From: Luscinia megarhynchos
Taxonomy: Eukaryota > Chordata > Aves > Passeriformes > Turdidae
Assembly: GCA_034336665.1 (NCBI GenBank)
Contig: JAPFBE010000002.1
Coordinates: 79,614,905-79,678,904 of the forward strand
Reading direction: 5' to 3'
Length of the DNA: 64,000 bases
In this document: one piece after another, positions 1 through 13,065 of the stretch
Position numbering within the stretch: the stretch's first letter is position 1
Layout: every line of letters starts with the position of its first letter
Made by a program: the position numbers and the translations under genes
Notes under the pieces: generated by a model
What the model saw: the letters and a program-made list of their open reading frames with translations, nothing else
Told to the model about the DNA's origin: nothing
The model's database searches: none

Positions 1-3000
1 ATATCCTTGATTCCAGCATGGTCTTGCCAATGTCTGTCATTTCTTTCACATTTGTTTAAGCTGAATTTGAAGACTTACTGTAATGGAAACATTATAGACC
101 AGATGTCCTGTCCCAGTGCTATTCTTAGTGCTTAGGGAGGTTTTTCTCCTTTCTAACCTATTCTTGCTGCAATTTAAGAGCTTTAACTCTCATTTATTTT
201 CACTGTGAACCCAAAGACATGATTACTTCTTTCTACTTTCAACAGGTTTTTATGTGAAGTTGATTTTTTCCTTCCTTGGTGTAGTAGTTTATGCTTGCAC
301 CTATTGATTATTATTCTGAGTTGTCTTTTCAGGTATCTCATTGGTGAAAATCACTTAACAAATTCTCATCATGCTCTCAGTGCCCCTGCCATATGTCTCT
401 GATTAGAGCCATCTCATACTGTAGGAAGACTCTATCCATTGTTCTGGTCTATAATGAAAATAGAAAATAGTCTCAGACCCATAGGATGCCCTAGTCTAAA
501 AACCCTTCCATTTTTTACTCTCTGAGTATATTTTTCATGCAGTTTGGATCAATCTTCTAGTATACATAATTTCCTTTTTCTCTTCTGGTGTCCTTAGTGA
601 TTAACATAACTTTGAACTTTTATACATATTTAATAGGATCAGAAAGTTAGTTCAAAGGGAGTGGTTATTTACACCAAGGTTCTGCACCATCCTATATTCT
701 GGTAACATCTGGAGATCACAGTACTTTGGTGCTTGACATTAAAGGCATTGATCCTTGGTATGTGTTTGGGGCTTCTTCACAGGTAGAATGCATTGCAGAA
801 GTAGTTTCTCTCAGTAGATTAACTTTTTTGTTAAGGAAAAAAGATACTGAAATGTGTTCATTTATATAAACAAGGTCTATTTTGATGACATTAGAATAGA
901 AAATAACAGAACTGTGAATATTTCAATAAGAAGAAACATTTAGATAAAATATAGAGTGATGATAAAAAATAATTTTTTAAGATTTTATTTCATGTATGTG
1001 TTGAGTCAAGAAAATACATGTGATTGGAGTATTTGTTTTCGCTGGTTTATTTCACTTTATGAGAAAAGCTTTTAGTGCCTTTTATTTTTATTTGAGTCGA
1101 GAAAAGAGAAAACAGAATTATGCTATTTGCTACAGAATGGAAAGCACGTTGTTTCCTAATTCTGCCTTTCATGGTCTGCCTCTCCTATGGATTTCGGGAA
1201 GCTGCAGCTTTTGCATCATGTATCACTGCAGTGAGATAATATGGGTTACAAATTATTAGCTTAATCAAAGGAAACCCATCTTTATCCTGTACAAGCTCCT
1301 CTCTGAACTTTAATGCAGACAGGAACCAGGCTAGTTCCAAGTTTTATCAGAATGACCATTTCATTTAAGGTAGAATCCACCAACTAGCTATTCTAATCTC
1401 TGGGGGGAAAAAAAATGAAATCTATATAATAGATACATATAAACAACACTCTTTCATTATAGAGAGTAACTATTCACCTCTTGTAATATAACCAGAGGAT
1501 CAGAGCATCAGCACAAACCAGCTTCAAGACAAACTTCTCTGGACAAGACATAATTGAATGGAGGAAGTCAGCATCACAAGATGTTTCAGACCAAGATCAA
1601 ACCTAAATTTAGAAGGATGGAACACTGCATGGGAGAAAGGCCTGGCAAAGGCTGTCCAGCACAGAGATATGAAGGCAAGCTCCTGCTCAGTCCTTAGTCT
1701 GTTGATGGCTGGGCAGGTGTACTGAAGGATGAGATCCTTTTCTCCCATTTTTTCTCAAAATTCGCTTCTACCAGAGAGAGGGAAAAAGGCTGACTGAATT
1801 TTTGAGGTTTTCCCCAGTTCATCTGGTTTTCTGTTCTGTGTGGTGCTAGTCTGTATGGAGTTTAAGCACTGCTAAATAATCTGGGCAACCAGGCTGACAA
1901 CAGATGTTGCAGTCAGTACCCTTTTAGATGCAGGAATGTTCTGTGAGTTAGTGAAAGTGTTAGATGGATTAGTTAAAGAGTTACATATAAATTACAATTA
2001 AGTCTTTCCTTTGACCCTTTGTATAATGTAAATGCAATGCTCTGTCCTGCAGCAAGGTGCCTGCAGCTTCCTGCTTGGCTCAAGCTGAAAGGCAGCATAT
2101 GGCAGATGGGAAGGGAAAAGGGTAAGAGGGAAAGTGAGCTGTGGAAGGTCTTGGACTTTCAGCTTTCTAGGATAACAACTCTTAAACAAAAGCATCTCTT
2201 AGTTCATTTTCAGATTTAAGCCAGAGATAAGTAGAAATTGTTAATGATGCCAATTACTGTTATTGACTCCTTGTGTATTATTTCTATTCTGTGCTTTAAA
2301 AGTGCTAGCAGACTCTGTGGGCAGATAAGACATTGCAGCAGTAGTGCTTCATTTCCAAATTACAGAGACTCTGAGATAAGCTGTATGGTTTTGAAACATG
2401 TTTTAAAAAATAATAAAAGACCGTTATTAACCAGTTGTCTTTTCATTCGTATTGCAGAGCAGAATTAAGGGCTGCTGTATGTGCTACTGGTGTCACTGAA
2501 GGAAGTCTGTAGACAAATACTGTTGTAGGCTGGGCAGTTGTGATTTTTATTGCACCCAGGCATCAGCTGGTGGATCTTGCAGCCTGACTCAGGCCCTTGC
2601 ATCCATAGCAGCCACTGGAGAAAGAGGCACAGTCTTGTGGGCTGCTCTGTGCACTCACACAGTCTGTGCTGGTTTCAAGTAAGTCATAGTGCAGTCTCAT
2701 TTTGTTGTCTCTGTTCAAAAGTTGCAGAAATAGATGATCACTAATAGCCAAAATCCCTAATTTTGGCAAAACCTTGATTAGTTCTTGGAGTGGGTTTTTT
2801 CTCCATGCAGAAGGACTAGGGAGGTTCCTAAGATATTTGCACAGAACTGCCACTGCCATCCTTGCAATTGGTATTAGTGCTCCAGCCACCATGACTCTTG
2901 AGCTTGGAACCACCAACAGTGTGAAAGAGATCGGGTTGGACAGAGCAATTCTCACTCACTTGCTGAGCTGTAGTGTGAGAATCACAGGCTGATCATGTCA

Positions 3001-4724
3001 GGGCTTCACCGTCCTGCTGCAGCAGCTTGTTTTCTGGGCCTGAACAATTTTAGCCCTTCTGACTTCAACTAAGAAACAGATGTCATTGTGCAGCTAAAAC
3101 TAATCAGCAAGTTTTAAACATCTTAATCTTTAAAACAGCCCGAATTATACACATCTTTAATTTTAAATCCCTAAGATATGCTAAATGGGAAGCATTGAGA
3201 AAACTTAATTAGTCTCCCTGCTTCTTCCTGTAGTTCCTAATTACTGTGGGTACTTTTCTTGTCCACCAACACTGCTGGCTAGATTTTAGGGCAGATGTTG
3301 TTGTGCAGTCATCATTAGAAGCACAGGCATTGGATGCTGTTGAAGCCTCCAAGCACTCTGCATTTATGTCTTTTATTTCAGGATGCTTGTGGGGAAGAAG
3401 GGATCATCACACCGTTAAAAATGTCATTTGCTTTCTGTATCTTTTCCATGCAGCTTCTCTCTTTCAGTCAGACAAGTGGCTGCCAGGAAATTTGTTAAGG
3501 GTATAATGGTTCTGAGACATAGTCCCGTGTTTATGAGAACATTATCTCAGATTAAAAACTTTTTCATTTAGTGTACTCAACTCAATGACACTTTCACTAT
3601 CCCTTAACTCAAGTAATGACTTCAGGTCTCTAATTAGAGAGCAAGAGGGAAGGGACTGCCTGTGGTTCCTGGAGCCTGGGCTAAAAGAGTGCTAAGAAAT
3701 GCTGTAATAATTTAACAGGTATGAGAGCTCCAGCCTGCTGAGCCAGCTCCTGCATCTGTGGAAATGGGCAGGATCTCTGCTTTGCCCATGGTTTGTGTCA
3801 GTTCTCCCCACCAGACCTCTTTTGGTTTCATCTCCCTGAGCTCATGGAGTTGGGGCTTGACCCTTGACCCCAGCCATCATAACATTTACCTGTGCAAAAA
3901 CATCTGTCCCTCAGTTTTAGGTGCAGAGCATCATTTTTGCAGGAAAAAAAAAAAGTGTTGAATACATGTTCCCAGTCGTGGATAGCATTATTCTTTGTGT
4001 TTTGCTGCTTTTTTGGATAATTCTCTTTTTTCTTTTTGATTTGCGTTGTGTTTTAAATTCATTGATGTAGAGAAAAGTGTGGTTGCTCTTCTACTATTTC
4101 AAGGAGTGAATATTTGGCCACTCCATTTGCTAAAATAGTGGTAAAGACACTCCAGGCATCTCATCTAATTCCACATAAGCCTTGGGCTCTTGATACACAG
4201 CACAAGAATCTAATTATTGAAGTAGTTATTGTTGTTTTCTCTGTAACACCCTATTTTTCCAAACCCAGAGCCACCTTTGGAGTCACAGCAGTGAACCCTG
4301 CTGGCAGTGGTGGGATGTAATGGCAGTCTGTCAGCCTGGAAACAGCTTGACAGTACTTACCTGGAATGAGTTACTTATTTAAAATCTCACTTGTGTGTTT
4401 TTTGACCCTGAAAGGAATATGTGACAGGGGAAATATTCCCTTCTTCATTCAATGCATTCTAATTTCAGAGGCTGCATTTCCAAAAAGGTTGTGCTTTTTC
4501 TTTGCCTTTTCTGACAAATCTGATAATAGCTAAGGCTAAGGTTAGACTACCCAGGACTAATGAGACCTACCAGATTTTTCATCTTTTGTGTCAGTTCTTG
4601 TAGGAGTGGGAAATGGAAACTATTCAACTAATAATCATGCACAATTATTTTGCACAATGATGGGCCTTAAAGCAAGAAAAATCATCCCTTTTTTTTTTTT
4701 AACTATCAGATATCTGTTAATTTT

Positions 4725-4762
4725 AAAGTGAGGATGTCGAAGTAAAGTGAGGATGTCAAAGT
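4725..4762. repeat. Two-copy 19-bp tandem duplication
   Basis: AAAGTGAGGATGTCGAAGT (4725-4743) is followed at once by AAAGTGAGGATGTCAAAGT (4744-4762). The single difference is CG to CA, the change expected from deamination of a methylated CpG. Confidence 0.85.
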
Positions 4763-7700
4763 AAAATAAATATTGGCCAGAGTGTCAAAATTTTTCCTTC
4801 AGGTTATTTTTAGCCGAGATTTATAATCCCAGTTTGACTGAGTACTTGTTGCAGTCCTTTGAGTATATAGCATGCCATTCTGTTTTGCCAGTGTGCATTT
4901 GGCTCCTGAAAGGTTTTTAATTATATGTGGGTTGACAGATACATATGTATATGTATGTTAATATTTATTTTTATGTATCTGCTCTGTAAAAAGAGTCTTT
5001 AATTATGTATTTGAAAGGAGCCAATAGTCTAATGGCATTCTGGTGGTACAAACTTGCATTTGGAGAGCATGTCTTTCTCCTGTGGAAGGCAAGCATAGCA
5101 ATGCAGAGATTAAGGGTTTTTTTTACTGAATGTATTAAATTCTATCTTCTCTCTATTAAAATAATTCCAATCATTTGATAATAATCTTACTCTGGGCTAC
5201 TAACAGTCATCACCACTGGGTCTTTTTCTCCCTTTGCATTAGTCTATTGGTGGTATTGAATGTGGCACCATAAACAACTTTACAAGAGTGTTCTTGTGCT
5301 TTATTTCTTTGAGTAAATCCAAATAGAATTTACTTCCATTTATACAGCTGTAAACATTGCTTTAAGTTCTAGCATGGACACAATATACCAGAAGGATGGT
5401 GGGTAGTATTTAAACTAATAGAGGTGTATTTGCTTTTTAATGTGTAGAGTTTGGTCACTGCTATTAAATTATCTGCATTGGTTTCATCAAATGTAAAATG
5501 TTGTGTCTTTTGGAGTGGCTTAGAAATTTCTGTAAAAGTATATAATTTTAAATGGGCCATTGCAGATTGTTATTAACAAATGGTGAAAATATATCTTGAT
5601 CCTTGATTTCTGCAAAATTACCATTGTGATGGAGATAGATTGATTCTGGTAGAGAATTTTCGAAGCTGTACTCAACAGCTTAGCACTCATGGCAGTTGGA
5701 CTCAGTAGTGCCTTGTTCTGTTTCTGTACACTTTCACCCAATCAGTCTTTTTTTTCCATGTTTTAAATTAGGCCTTCAACCACATAGGTTTAATTTGAAC
5801 AAAATCAAAGTAAAGCTCAACTTCATAAGAAAACAGCATATGAAACACAGAATGCAGTAAGCCTGTGTTTAAGGAAAATCCTATTTGCACTTACTGATGT
5901 GATGACGATCTTCCAGAGAAAGCAAACAGGTTAAACTTCAACTTAAAATTAATTGTCAGCTTCTCTTAGTGTTCTTCCTAAGCTTATATGCTTTTTTTTC
6001 CCTCTTAATATATTAGCATTTTGACAAGTGCATTTGCACTTTGGCAAAATAACTATCACAGCAACTCAAATTTACAGCTTGGAAGAATCATGCTAGTTAG
6101 GGACACTGCTTTATTTGCTTTGTCTTCTTCTAGGATTAGTTCTGCTCTGTGGATTAGCCAGAGCCCACATGAAGTAGTGAGACACTGCAGAGTCAGATCA
6201 GGTGTGAGGAATTTCTCTACTTCCTTAGTTTAAAGGACAGGATTTCTTTAATTTCCCCCTTTCTTTTCCTAATAAAGCCCCATGTAATTTCATGGACCAT
6301 TAAAACAAAGAGATTATGAAGAAAATGTTGCAGCAGGTGTTTTCACTGTACCTTGATTATTTTTATCTTTTCTTTTTTACATATGCTGTTCCTTTGTAGT
6401 TTTGCTGACAAAAATATGCAAGTTTAAAACATTGAATAAATATTCATTCTTGCTACTTTGTGCTCATCACCCATTGGATAACATGATTTTAGACTAGAGC
6501 AGGAAGGTTTTGTGGTTCTCTGAACCCAATCCCAATGGTGGCTAGCAGCTGAGGTGCCCTGCACTATGGGTGGGCCAGCTGAGAAAGGTGTGAAGGGAGC
6601 AGTGTTGGGGCAGTGCTCTGCTCCATTTCAAATGCCTTTTGCAACCCCAAAAGTGTCCTTGGACCTGAAAGCTTTGTGGCTCTCCGACCCCAACCCTAAA
6701 GACTGAAAACTCCTGCATTTGAATAGTCCTGAACTTTGCAATAAGCTTTGAACTTTGTTTCAAGAACTTCCCAGCATTTCTGTTATGAGCTAGTTAAATA
6801 TATACTGGTTGGAAAAAGATATTTCATCACCAATATCTGGAGCATCAAAAGTGCTAAGAAATAACTTACTGGTTTAAAATTCAAGTATTCATTACTCAAG
6901 TAACCACTGATATTTTGTAGGATATTTTATTGTTGTAGGTATAGTGTATTCTTCCAGCTTTGTCTTATGGCCCTACATCTAAAATCCACCATAAACTTGA
7001 AGAGTTTGATGGTCTCAATGGGGTGCAAAAATAGAGACACTAAAACCATTGCTCATCCTGTGGCTGTGGTTGAAAAAATGCACTTTTGGTTTCTGTGACA
7101 TAAAATACAACAGACTTGTAGTGTGTTTAGGATGTGTTTTACTTAAAATGGGTGACTGGTTTGGTGGCTCGGGATTTTTTTTAATTTTATTTTTTTCTTT
7201 TTATAACTAGTTAAGCACCAGAATGCTCATTAACTGTCTCTTTTCATCACCATCTAGGCAGAAGGGAGCTCTGCTTAACTGGGTCCTGTGAATATTGGCA
7301 TTTCTAGTAGTGGAGTACTTGGTGGGAAGGCTCCTACAGGAACTTTGTGATTAAAATCCAGCTGTAATTGTATTGAGGAGGGAAGTCTAGAGCAAATGGA
7401 AGCTGTGTCTGCTCTCTGTCCCCAGCATCCTCTGGAAAAGCAGACCTATAGGCTTGCTTTAAACTGGTTTGTGAGTTTGGCTTAGGAAATAGCTCAATTT
7501 CTTGTATAATACAAGGAAGTTTTTTGAATGGATTGAAAATGAATGCAGACAATTACTTCAAACAGAAATGCTACCCAAAACCAAGACAAATGGGTCATTT
7601 TCATGGTTCTCTCTCCCCATGTGTTTTAAACAGTCTGGGGGGTGTCTCTTTGCACAGCTTTTCTGGGGTGATTTTGGTAGTTGTTGGAGCAGATGGAGCA

Positions 7701-8119
7701 AGGCCCTGGGTGTTTTTAGCAGGAGGCTCTTTGCTAGCAGAGGACACTGAAGAAAGCACTTCCATAGTCTGGGTTTCAAAGCAACCTTTTAATGTCAGCT
7801 ACATGGTGCAGCAATACAGAGAGCATAGAAACACAAATGCATTTGTTTGGGAAAGATGGTTCAAATGGGTCCCAGTATCCACTTGACCCTTGTGTGTGAC
7901 TTTTAAAGCTTAATGGCATTAAAATAAATTGCATGCTCAATATTTAACTGCTTTACTGAGCTGAGACATAAACAAACACATGAAAAAGAATTCTAAATTA
8001 GGGAAACTGCTGATTTTGCAATGACTTTCATTCCACTTACAGTGTTTAGAAGAGAATGTAAAATGTAAGGGATTTATAAATCCAACAAGCACTTGTACAA
8101 CTATCAACTTTTTAAGTAG

Positions 8120-8215
8120 TCTCTGCATAACATATGTAGGCATATACATAATTATATTAAAATATACATAATATACATAAACATAAACAGGCATATACTA
8201 CAGGTACATAATCCT
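8120..8215. repeat. AT-rich low-complexity tract
   Basis: A run built from variants of catata and atacata with little else. The 85-codon minus-strand frame at 7937-8194, rich in Tyr, Val and Met, is a product of this composition. Confidence 0.6.
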
Positions 8216-8329
8216 TCTAAATTTATATGCTCAAATTAGGGAATCCCCTAAATAGGGGTCTGTGTTTTAGTTGGCCAGAATGGTCACAGAGCCAAAGCAC
8301 AAAATACAAAAATAATTCAAGAGTTCAGG

Positions 8330-9380
8330 TTGCTTTGGAAGAAAGAAGTCATGCCTCACCAATCTAGCAAGGCATTTTCAGAAGAGTTTGTAACCATTTC
8401 TGTAGCTGGATCTGATCAGTAAAGTACAGTTGAGTCTTCAAAAGCCCCTGGATCAAAGACTATGGAGGAAGAAAGTACTGTGAGGTGAGAGGTATTTTCC
8501 TTCTTCATGGTAAATACCTGATTTTAAAAAGGCAGAAATAAATTGTCAGTCTTCTTAATGGGGAAAGTCTCTATTAGGCTGCCCAGTCACCTTTTTTTGG
8601 TCACTTTGGATTTTCACAAAACTCCATGTTAGCTGCAAAGGGAGCAAGAATAGCAAGTTGGCAAACTTTGCTTCAAATATTTGATATCAAAACTAAAGCT
8701 GACTGTGAAAATGTGACAGTAATCTTGTAGTAGAAAATATCTAAAGAATACAACAACTAGTGACATTTTTGTGTCAATAAATGCAGAGTCATGCAGTATA
8801 GGAGCTATGCATACAGAGCAACAGGATCCATGTTATCTTCAAGAAGAATGATCTGGGAATCACTGTGGGTAATTGTCTGAAATTGTAAAGTCAATACCCA
8901 GGGAAGGTAAAAACAACAGTGTTTCATGCAGCTGAGGAAGGAAGGAAGAGAGGAAAAGCAGAAAACATCCATGGGAGATGTGGTGTGCTGCAGTCACATC
9001 ACGAGTCCATTCACGTGCTGGTGTTTGCTGGTGTTGGGGCTTCTCATCTCAGGAATTGTATGAAACACAATTAGAAAAGGGAGAAGAAGGGTCACCAGAA
9101 ACCTTTATCCACAGAGATATTGAATAGTTTCTGCAAGAGGAGGATTATTCAGCTTGGGAAAAAGCTGCTGAGTTAGATGTGATTAAACTGTATTAAGCCA
9201 CCAGTATGAAGCTGAATGAAAAAATGGAGGGTGCTGCTCCTACAGCTCACAAAGTGAGAGCTGTACTGAGCCCACACAAAATGCTCAAACATACTCTGCA
9301 TTGCCACAGGGAGCTGTGGGCAGAAGTGTAAATAGGTTCAAAAATCAGTGATGAGTGGGCCTATGAAGGATCTCTCCATC
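8330..9380 (+). mobile_element. Ancient L3/CR1-like LINE fragment (ORF2 3' half, decayed)
   Basis: Successive phrases follow the order of an L3/CR1-type LINE open reading frame 2. At 8350 there is a 'gtcatgcctcaccaat' phrase, as found early in the reverse-transcriptase region. Near 8780 comes 'aaatgcagagtcatgcag', and at 8850 'gatctgggaatcactgtggg'. At 9140-9180 there is 'attcagcttgggaaaaagc', and at 9300 'ttgccacagggagctgtggg' followed by 'taaataggttcaaaaa'. Stops and indels interrupt every frame. The call rests on remembered consensus phrases, not an alignment. The exact subfamily and ends are uncertain. Confidence 0.65.
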
Positions 9381-11290
9381 CCAGAGACTGAACCTGCAGG
9401 TGGGTCATGTTTAGTCAACACCAGCCTGGGAGACTTACCTTTTTCTTTTCTCTTTTTTATTAAAAAAGAACCTTGACAATTTAAGACAGAGGTTGGATGA
9501 ATGGAGGAGAATCTTCCATGGCTTTTTACTGTTAAAAATTTATCTGGGGTTTTTGTGATTTTTTCCCAGCCAAGGGCTGTTTAGGATATTATTTTAGAGT
9601 CTAGTCAACCTGAGCTCTATGAAGTAGAACTGCTTCCTTCCCTGGCACCTCATTTCACAGCATTTCATGCAAGTTTAGGTTGGAGCTCCTGCTGTCACTG
9701 ATCCTCTGATGCAATAAGTGAAAGGTTAATGCATTGCAAAAGTAACTGTGATAATCCTGAGCTGTAAATTAGTCTGTTTAGTGTATCCACAGGATTAATT
9801 CTGAAATGCATTAAGCAAAACAAGAAGTAATGCAAACTTCATATTGTCTCCCTTACACTGTAGTCTCATTTAATTAGTCACTGAAACAACCACCTGAAAG
9901 CTTTTCCTCTGTCATGTTGTTTGAATCATGAATTTTATTGACTTTTGAGAGAGTGACTCAGGAGGTGAAACAGCAGGGCTTCTGATGTTATTTATAAGCT
10001 CTGTACTGGAAACTATTTCAGTGGCAGTAGCTATGAAACTCAAGCAACTTAGCCTGTAATTTCATCATTTGAGAAGTGACAGGAAAACTAATGCTGTCAA
10101 TGCCCCACTAAACAGCATTAGCATTCTCCATTGCCTCTGCTTACTTAAAAATGAATAAATAAATAATTGGCATTAAAGCCAGCTGTCAGCTACAGGTTAT
10201 CCCACAAAGGAAGAGGTTAATATGAGCAGCAAAATACATGCAAGAGATGTCTGCAATAATTGGGTTTTCATTTCAGTAGTAGTTCTGCAGGCTGAGGTTA
10301 GGCAGAGGCAGCACACAAAACACCTGTACAGCACCTAAAACAAGCAGTCAAGCACTCTACAGGACTTGCAGATGTTGAGCCACCCATAAAGCATTTCCAG
10401 CCAGCCCCTCCTAAATACAGCTACCATTGCAGCAGATTTACTCCCTGACCACTTGAGATCTGTGACTTTGCTGGGGTTTAGTAAGGCACAAAATGAAAAT
10501 AAAAATAAAATAAGGAATTGTATTCCTATTCCTATCCATTTATAGGTCTTTAGCACATAAACTTTGAAGGAAAAGCCCTGTGTCTTCCTACTTCTGCTGT
10601 GAAGTTTTGGCCTTTCAAAATGTGTGGGTCAGAAATGCTCCAGCTCTGAGTAGGGAGAGGATAATGATTCTATTACTGAGTGTGAGGAATAAGATGATCT
10701 TGAACTTCTGTTTTTTGCTTTCCTGGTACATACCAGTTCTTAAGTACTTAGGAGGTTGTGATATGTCCCTTTGCCTCTTTTTTCATTATTTTAAAGTAAA
10801 AATTTGATATAAAAGAAAAAGACATGTATATTTCATCAGAATTTGCTTATTTTTAAGGCATTATAGATTTTTAGTACATTCCTGGATACTGTAATTGGCA
10901 TGAAAAAGGTCTGAGATTAGAATAAACCTGAAAATTAAGTAAAAGCTTTTTTCTCATTTCTTAAAGAAAAAGCAGGAAACAAAAGCATTATTTAATAGAT
11001 AAGGGAAAAATAATCTGTCTTTTATAGCCAGGGAAATCACTGCAGATATAAAAACAAGGTTTCAGATCAGGCATCTGATGTCTTGAGATCTTACTACAAT
11101 CAATACCTTTGCTAGCATGTAGGTTTGCCTTGACACAAAGGTGAAGCTCAAACAGGTACTTGGAAGATGCAAGCAAAACACGTGTTGGAACTTATTTCTA
11201 TTTGTCAACTTTTGAAACATTGAGCAAATTATGCCTTGTTAAGCAAGGCATTTCCAACTTTGCTGTTAGGAGGTAGTACAGCTTACTCAA

Positions 11291-11522
11291 CAGGACACTG
11301 GCCTCAGCTCAGATTTCTGGCATCTATTCCTTTCTCAGCTGCTTTGAGAAAATGAATGTGTTGTTTCATCTCTGCATGCCCCTTTCATCCTTCAGTCCCT
11401 CTTGTCTGTTTAGAGTGTGTGTTCTTCTGAGCTGGAGTCTTTTCTCTTTGGAGAGGTGTATATATACTGCATAAAATAATGGAGTGGCAATTCTGTTGGG
11501 TCCTCTAGGGACTACTATAAAA
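11291..11522 (+). mobile_element. Ancient MIR/CORE-type SINE (MIR1_Amn-like)
   Basis: The 5' part near 11325 reads 'tctattcctttctcagct', followed by 'tttcatctctgcatgccc', like the MIR core. The 3' part has 'tgtctgtttagagtgtgtg' near 11405 and 'gggtcctctagggactact' at 11499-11517, like the tail of an old amniote MIR-related SINE. Both halves occur in the expected order over about 230 bases. Divergence is high, as expected for an insertion predating modern birds. Confidence 0.6.
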
Positions 11523-12531
11523 TGAAACCTGAAAAAGTTACATGCTTTTTTATTATATTAGTGTATTAACTTCACTGTATAAGGCAATGTACATGCAGAG
11601 ATCAGTATCCCAGAGATCTAGCTGTAATATTGAAGACCCAGGACACCCAAGAGAGGTTATGGAAACAGTGGGGATTTTCCCATTGTATATCCCAAAGATT
11701 CATAGCACAGCTGTGAAGTTCACTTGAAAGCAAAGACAACTGGGAAGCTATTGATAGGACTCTGTAGCACACATGTACTGACTCCATAACTCACATTTGA
11801 CTTCCTTTGGCAATAGAATGCTGTTTGGGGTATAAAAAGAAAAGAAAGAAAATATAGGAAAGAGTGTAATGCAAAATGTTTTAAGATATAAAATTACTCT
11901 GAAGCTACTGCATGCTTTCCCCCTTGAAGATATTTGTATTTTATGGAAACTGCCTTTGTAATAATTCTGATAATTATTATCTGCTTTTCCTGTCATTGCT
12001 TGCACAACTTGCAATAATTTGAATGCTTAAATACGTGGCAATAGTGTTTCATTCTAGTTACAACTTATGGCAGCAGTGCATATGAAGGCAGTAGTGCCTG
12101 ACAGTGACAAGAAGCAGTGGTCATCACTAACATGCCCATCACTTGTTTTGTGGATCATGCATCCTTTTACCTCAATAGCAGCTTCTCATCTTCTTAAGCT
12201 GGCAAGACCTTTGTCAGTTTATTAATGTGTGAAGAATTAAATGAACACATTGTAAGGCAAGTCAATACCCTTATCATCAGCTAATGAGTATTTGCACTGG
12301 GCATTTCATGCTGAGATCAGAAGCTAGAAGGGATAGACTGTTTCTCAGAATGCCTCAATGTGTGTGTATTTCCATCAATCTTACATTGCTGAATACTAAA
12401 AAAACATGGTCAGTATGAATTACCAAAGCTGCTGCTTTAGCCTACCTTATGCAGTGCATCAAACCAAGTATGACGTAGCTGGTTATTCAGAGAATCATCA
12501 AATGAGTTCAAGACAGGAATGAACTTGAAGA

Positions 12532-12548
12532 TTTTTTTTTTTTTTTTT
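12532..12548. repeat. Poly(T) tract, 17 bases
   Basis: An uninterrupted T run lies about 60 bases left of the minus-strand CR1 fragment. It could be the A tail of a small insertion on the minus strand, but no body for such an element is recognisable. Confidence 0.8.
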
Positions 12549-12608
12549 AACATTGTGTTAATTCTAAAAGATGTCTGAAAGACCCAAGGCACCAGGGGTT
12601 AGAGTGCC

Positions 12609-12775
12609 ACAGAGTAGCTGAGTTTGGCAGGCACCCCTTGGGCTGGGCTAGTCCAACTGCTGCAGCAGGTTGCTGAGGACTATGTTCTGTCAGGCTTTGA
12701 ATATCTCAAAGGATGGAGGCTCTGCAGCCTCTCTGGGCAACTTGTCCTAGTCTTTGACCCTGGGGGATCACCAGT
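12609..12775 (-). mobile_element. CR1 LINE 3'-end fragment (minus strand)
   Basis: Read on the + strand it contains 'ctagtccaactgctgcag', then 'gaatatctcaaaggatgg' and 'ctctctgggcaacttgtcc'. These match the reverse complement of the final 200 bases of avian CR1 (the lead-in to the terminal octamer repeat, then the CR1 coding end). The octamer repeat itself is degraded or missing. It is strongly 5'-truncated and diverged. Confidence 0.65.
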
Positions 12776-13065
12776 GGCACTAGATAGCTGCTGATGCATT
12801 AAATTAGGTAAGTAAACTAGTGCTAAAGAGGGTTTTCTGTCACTTTGTAATGGTACTTTACACATTTTATTGAATATGTAAATGATTCATTTTCTTCAGT
12901 TTTTAATTTCCAGTATTTTTGATGCATTCAAGTAATATATGCAGCATTTTTGGGCATCAGTTTTTAACATTCTCTTTTCTCATGCCACAGCACCTATTAT
13001 ATCCAGCTAGGAGTGCTTTCTCACTGATTTCCTTTTTGGTCAGCAGCATTCCTCATGGGACTTGC

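Noticed and set aside
10088..10121. Perfect 10-bp inverted repeat CTAATGCTGT...ACAGCATTAG
   Set aside because: About one such hairpin is expected by chance in 64 kb. The pairing does not extend, so it is not a microRNA precursor.
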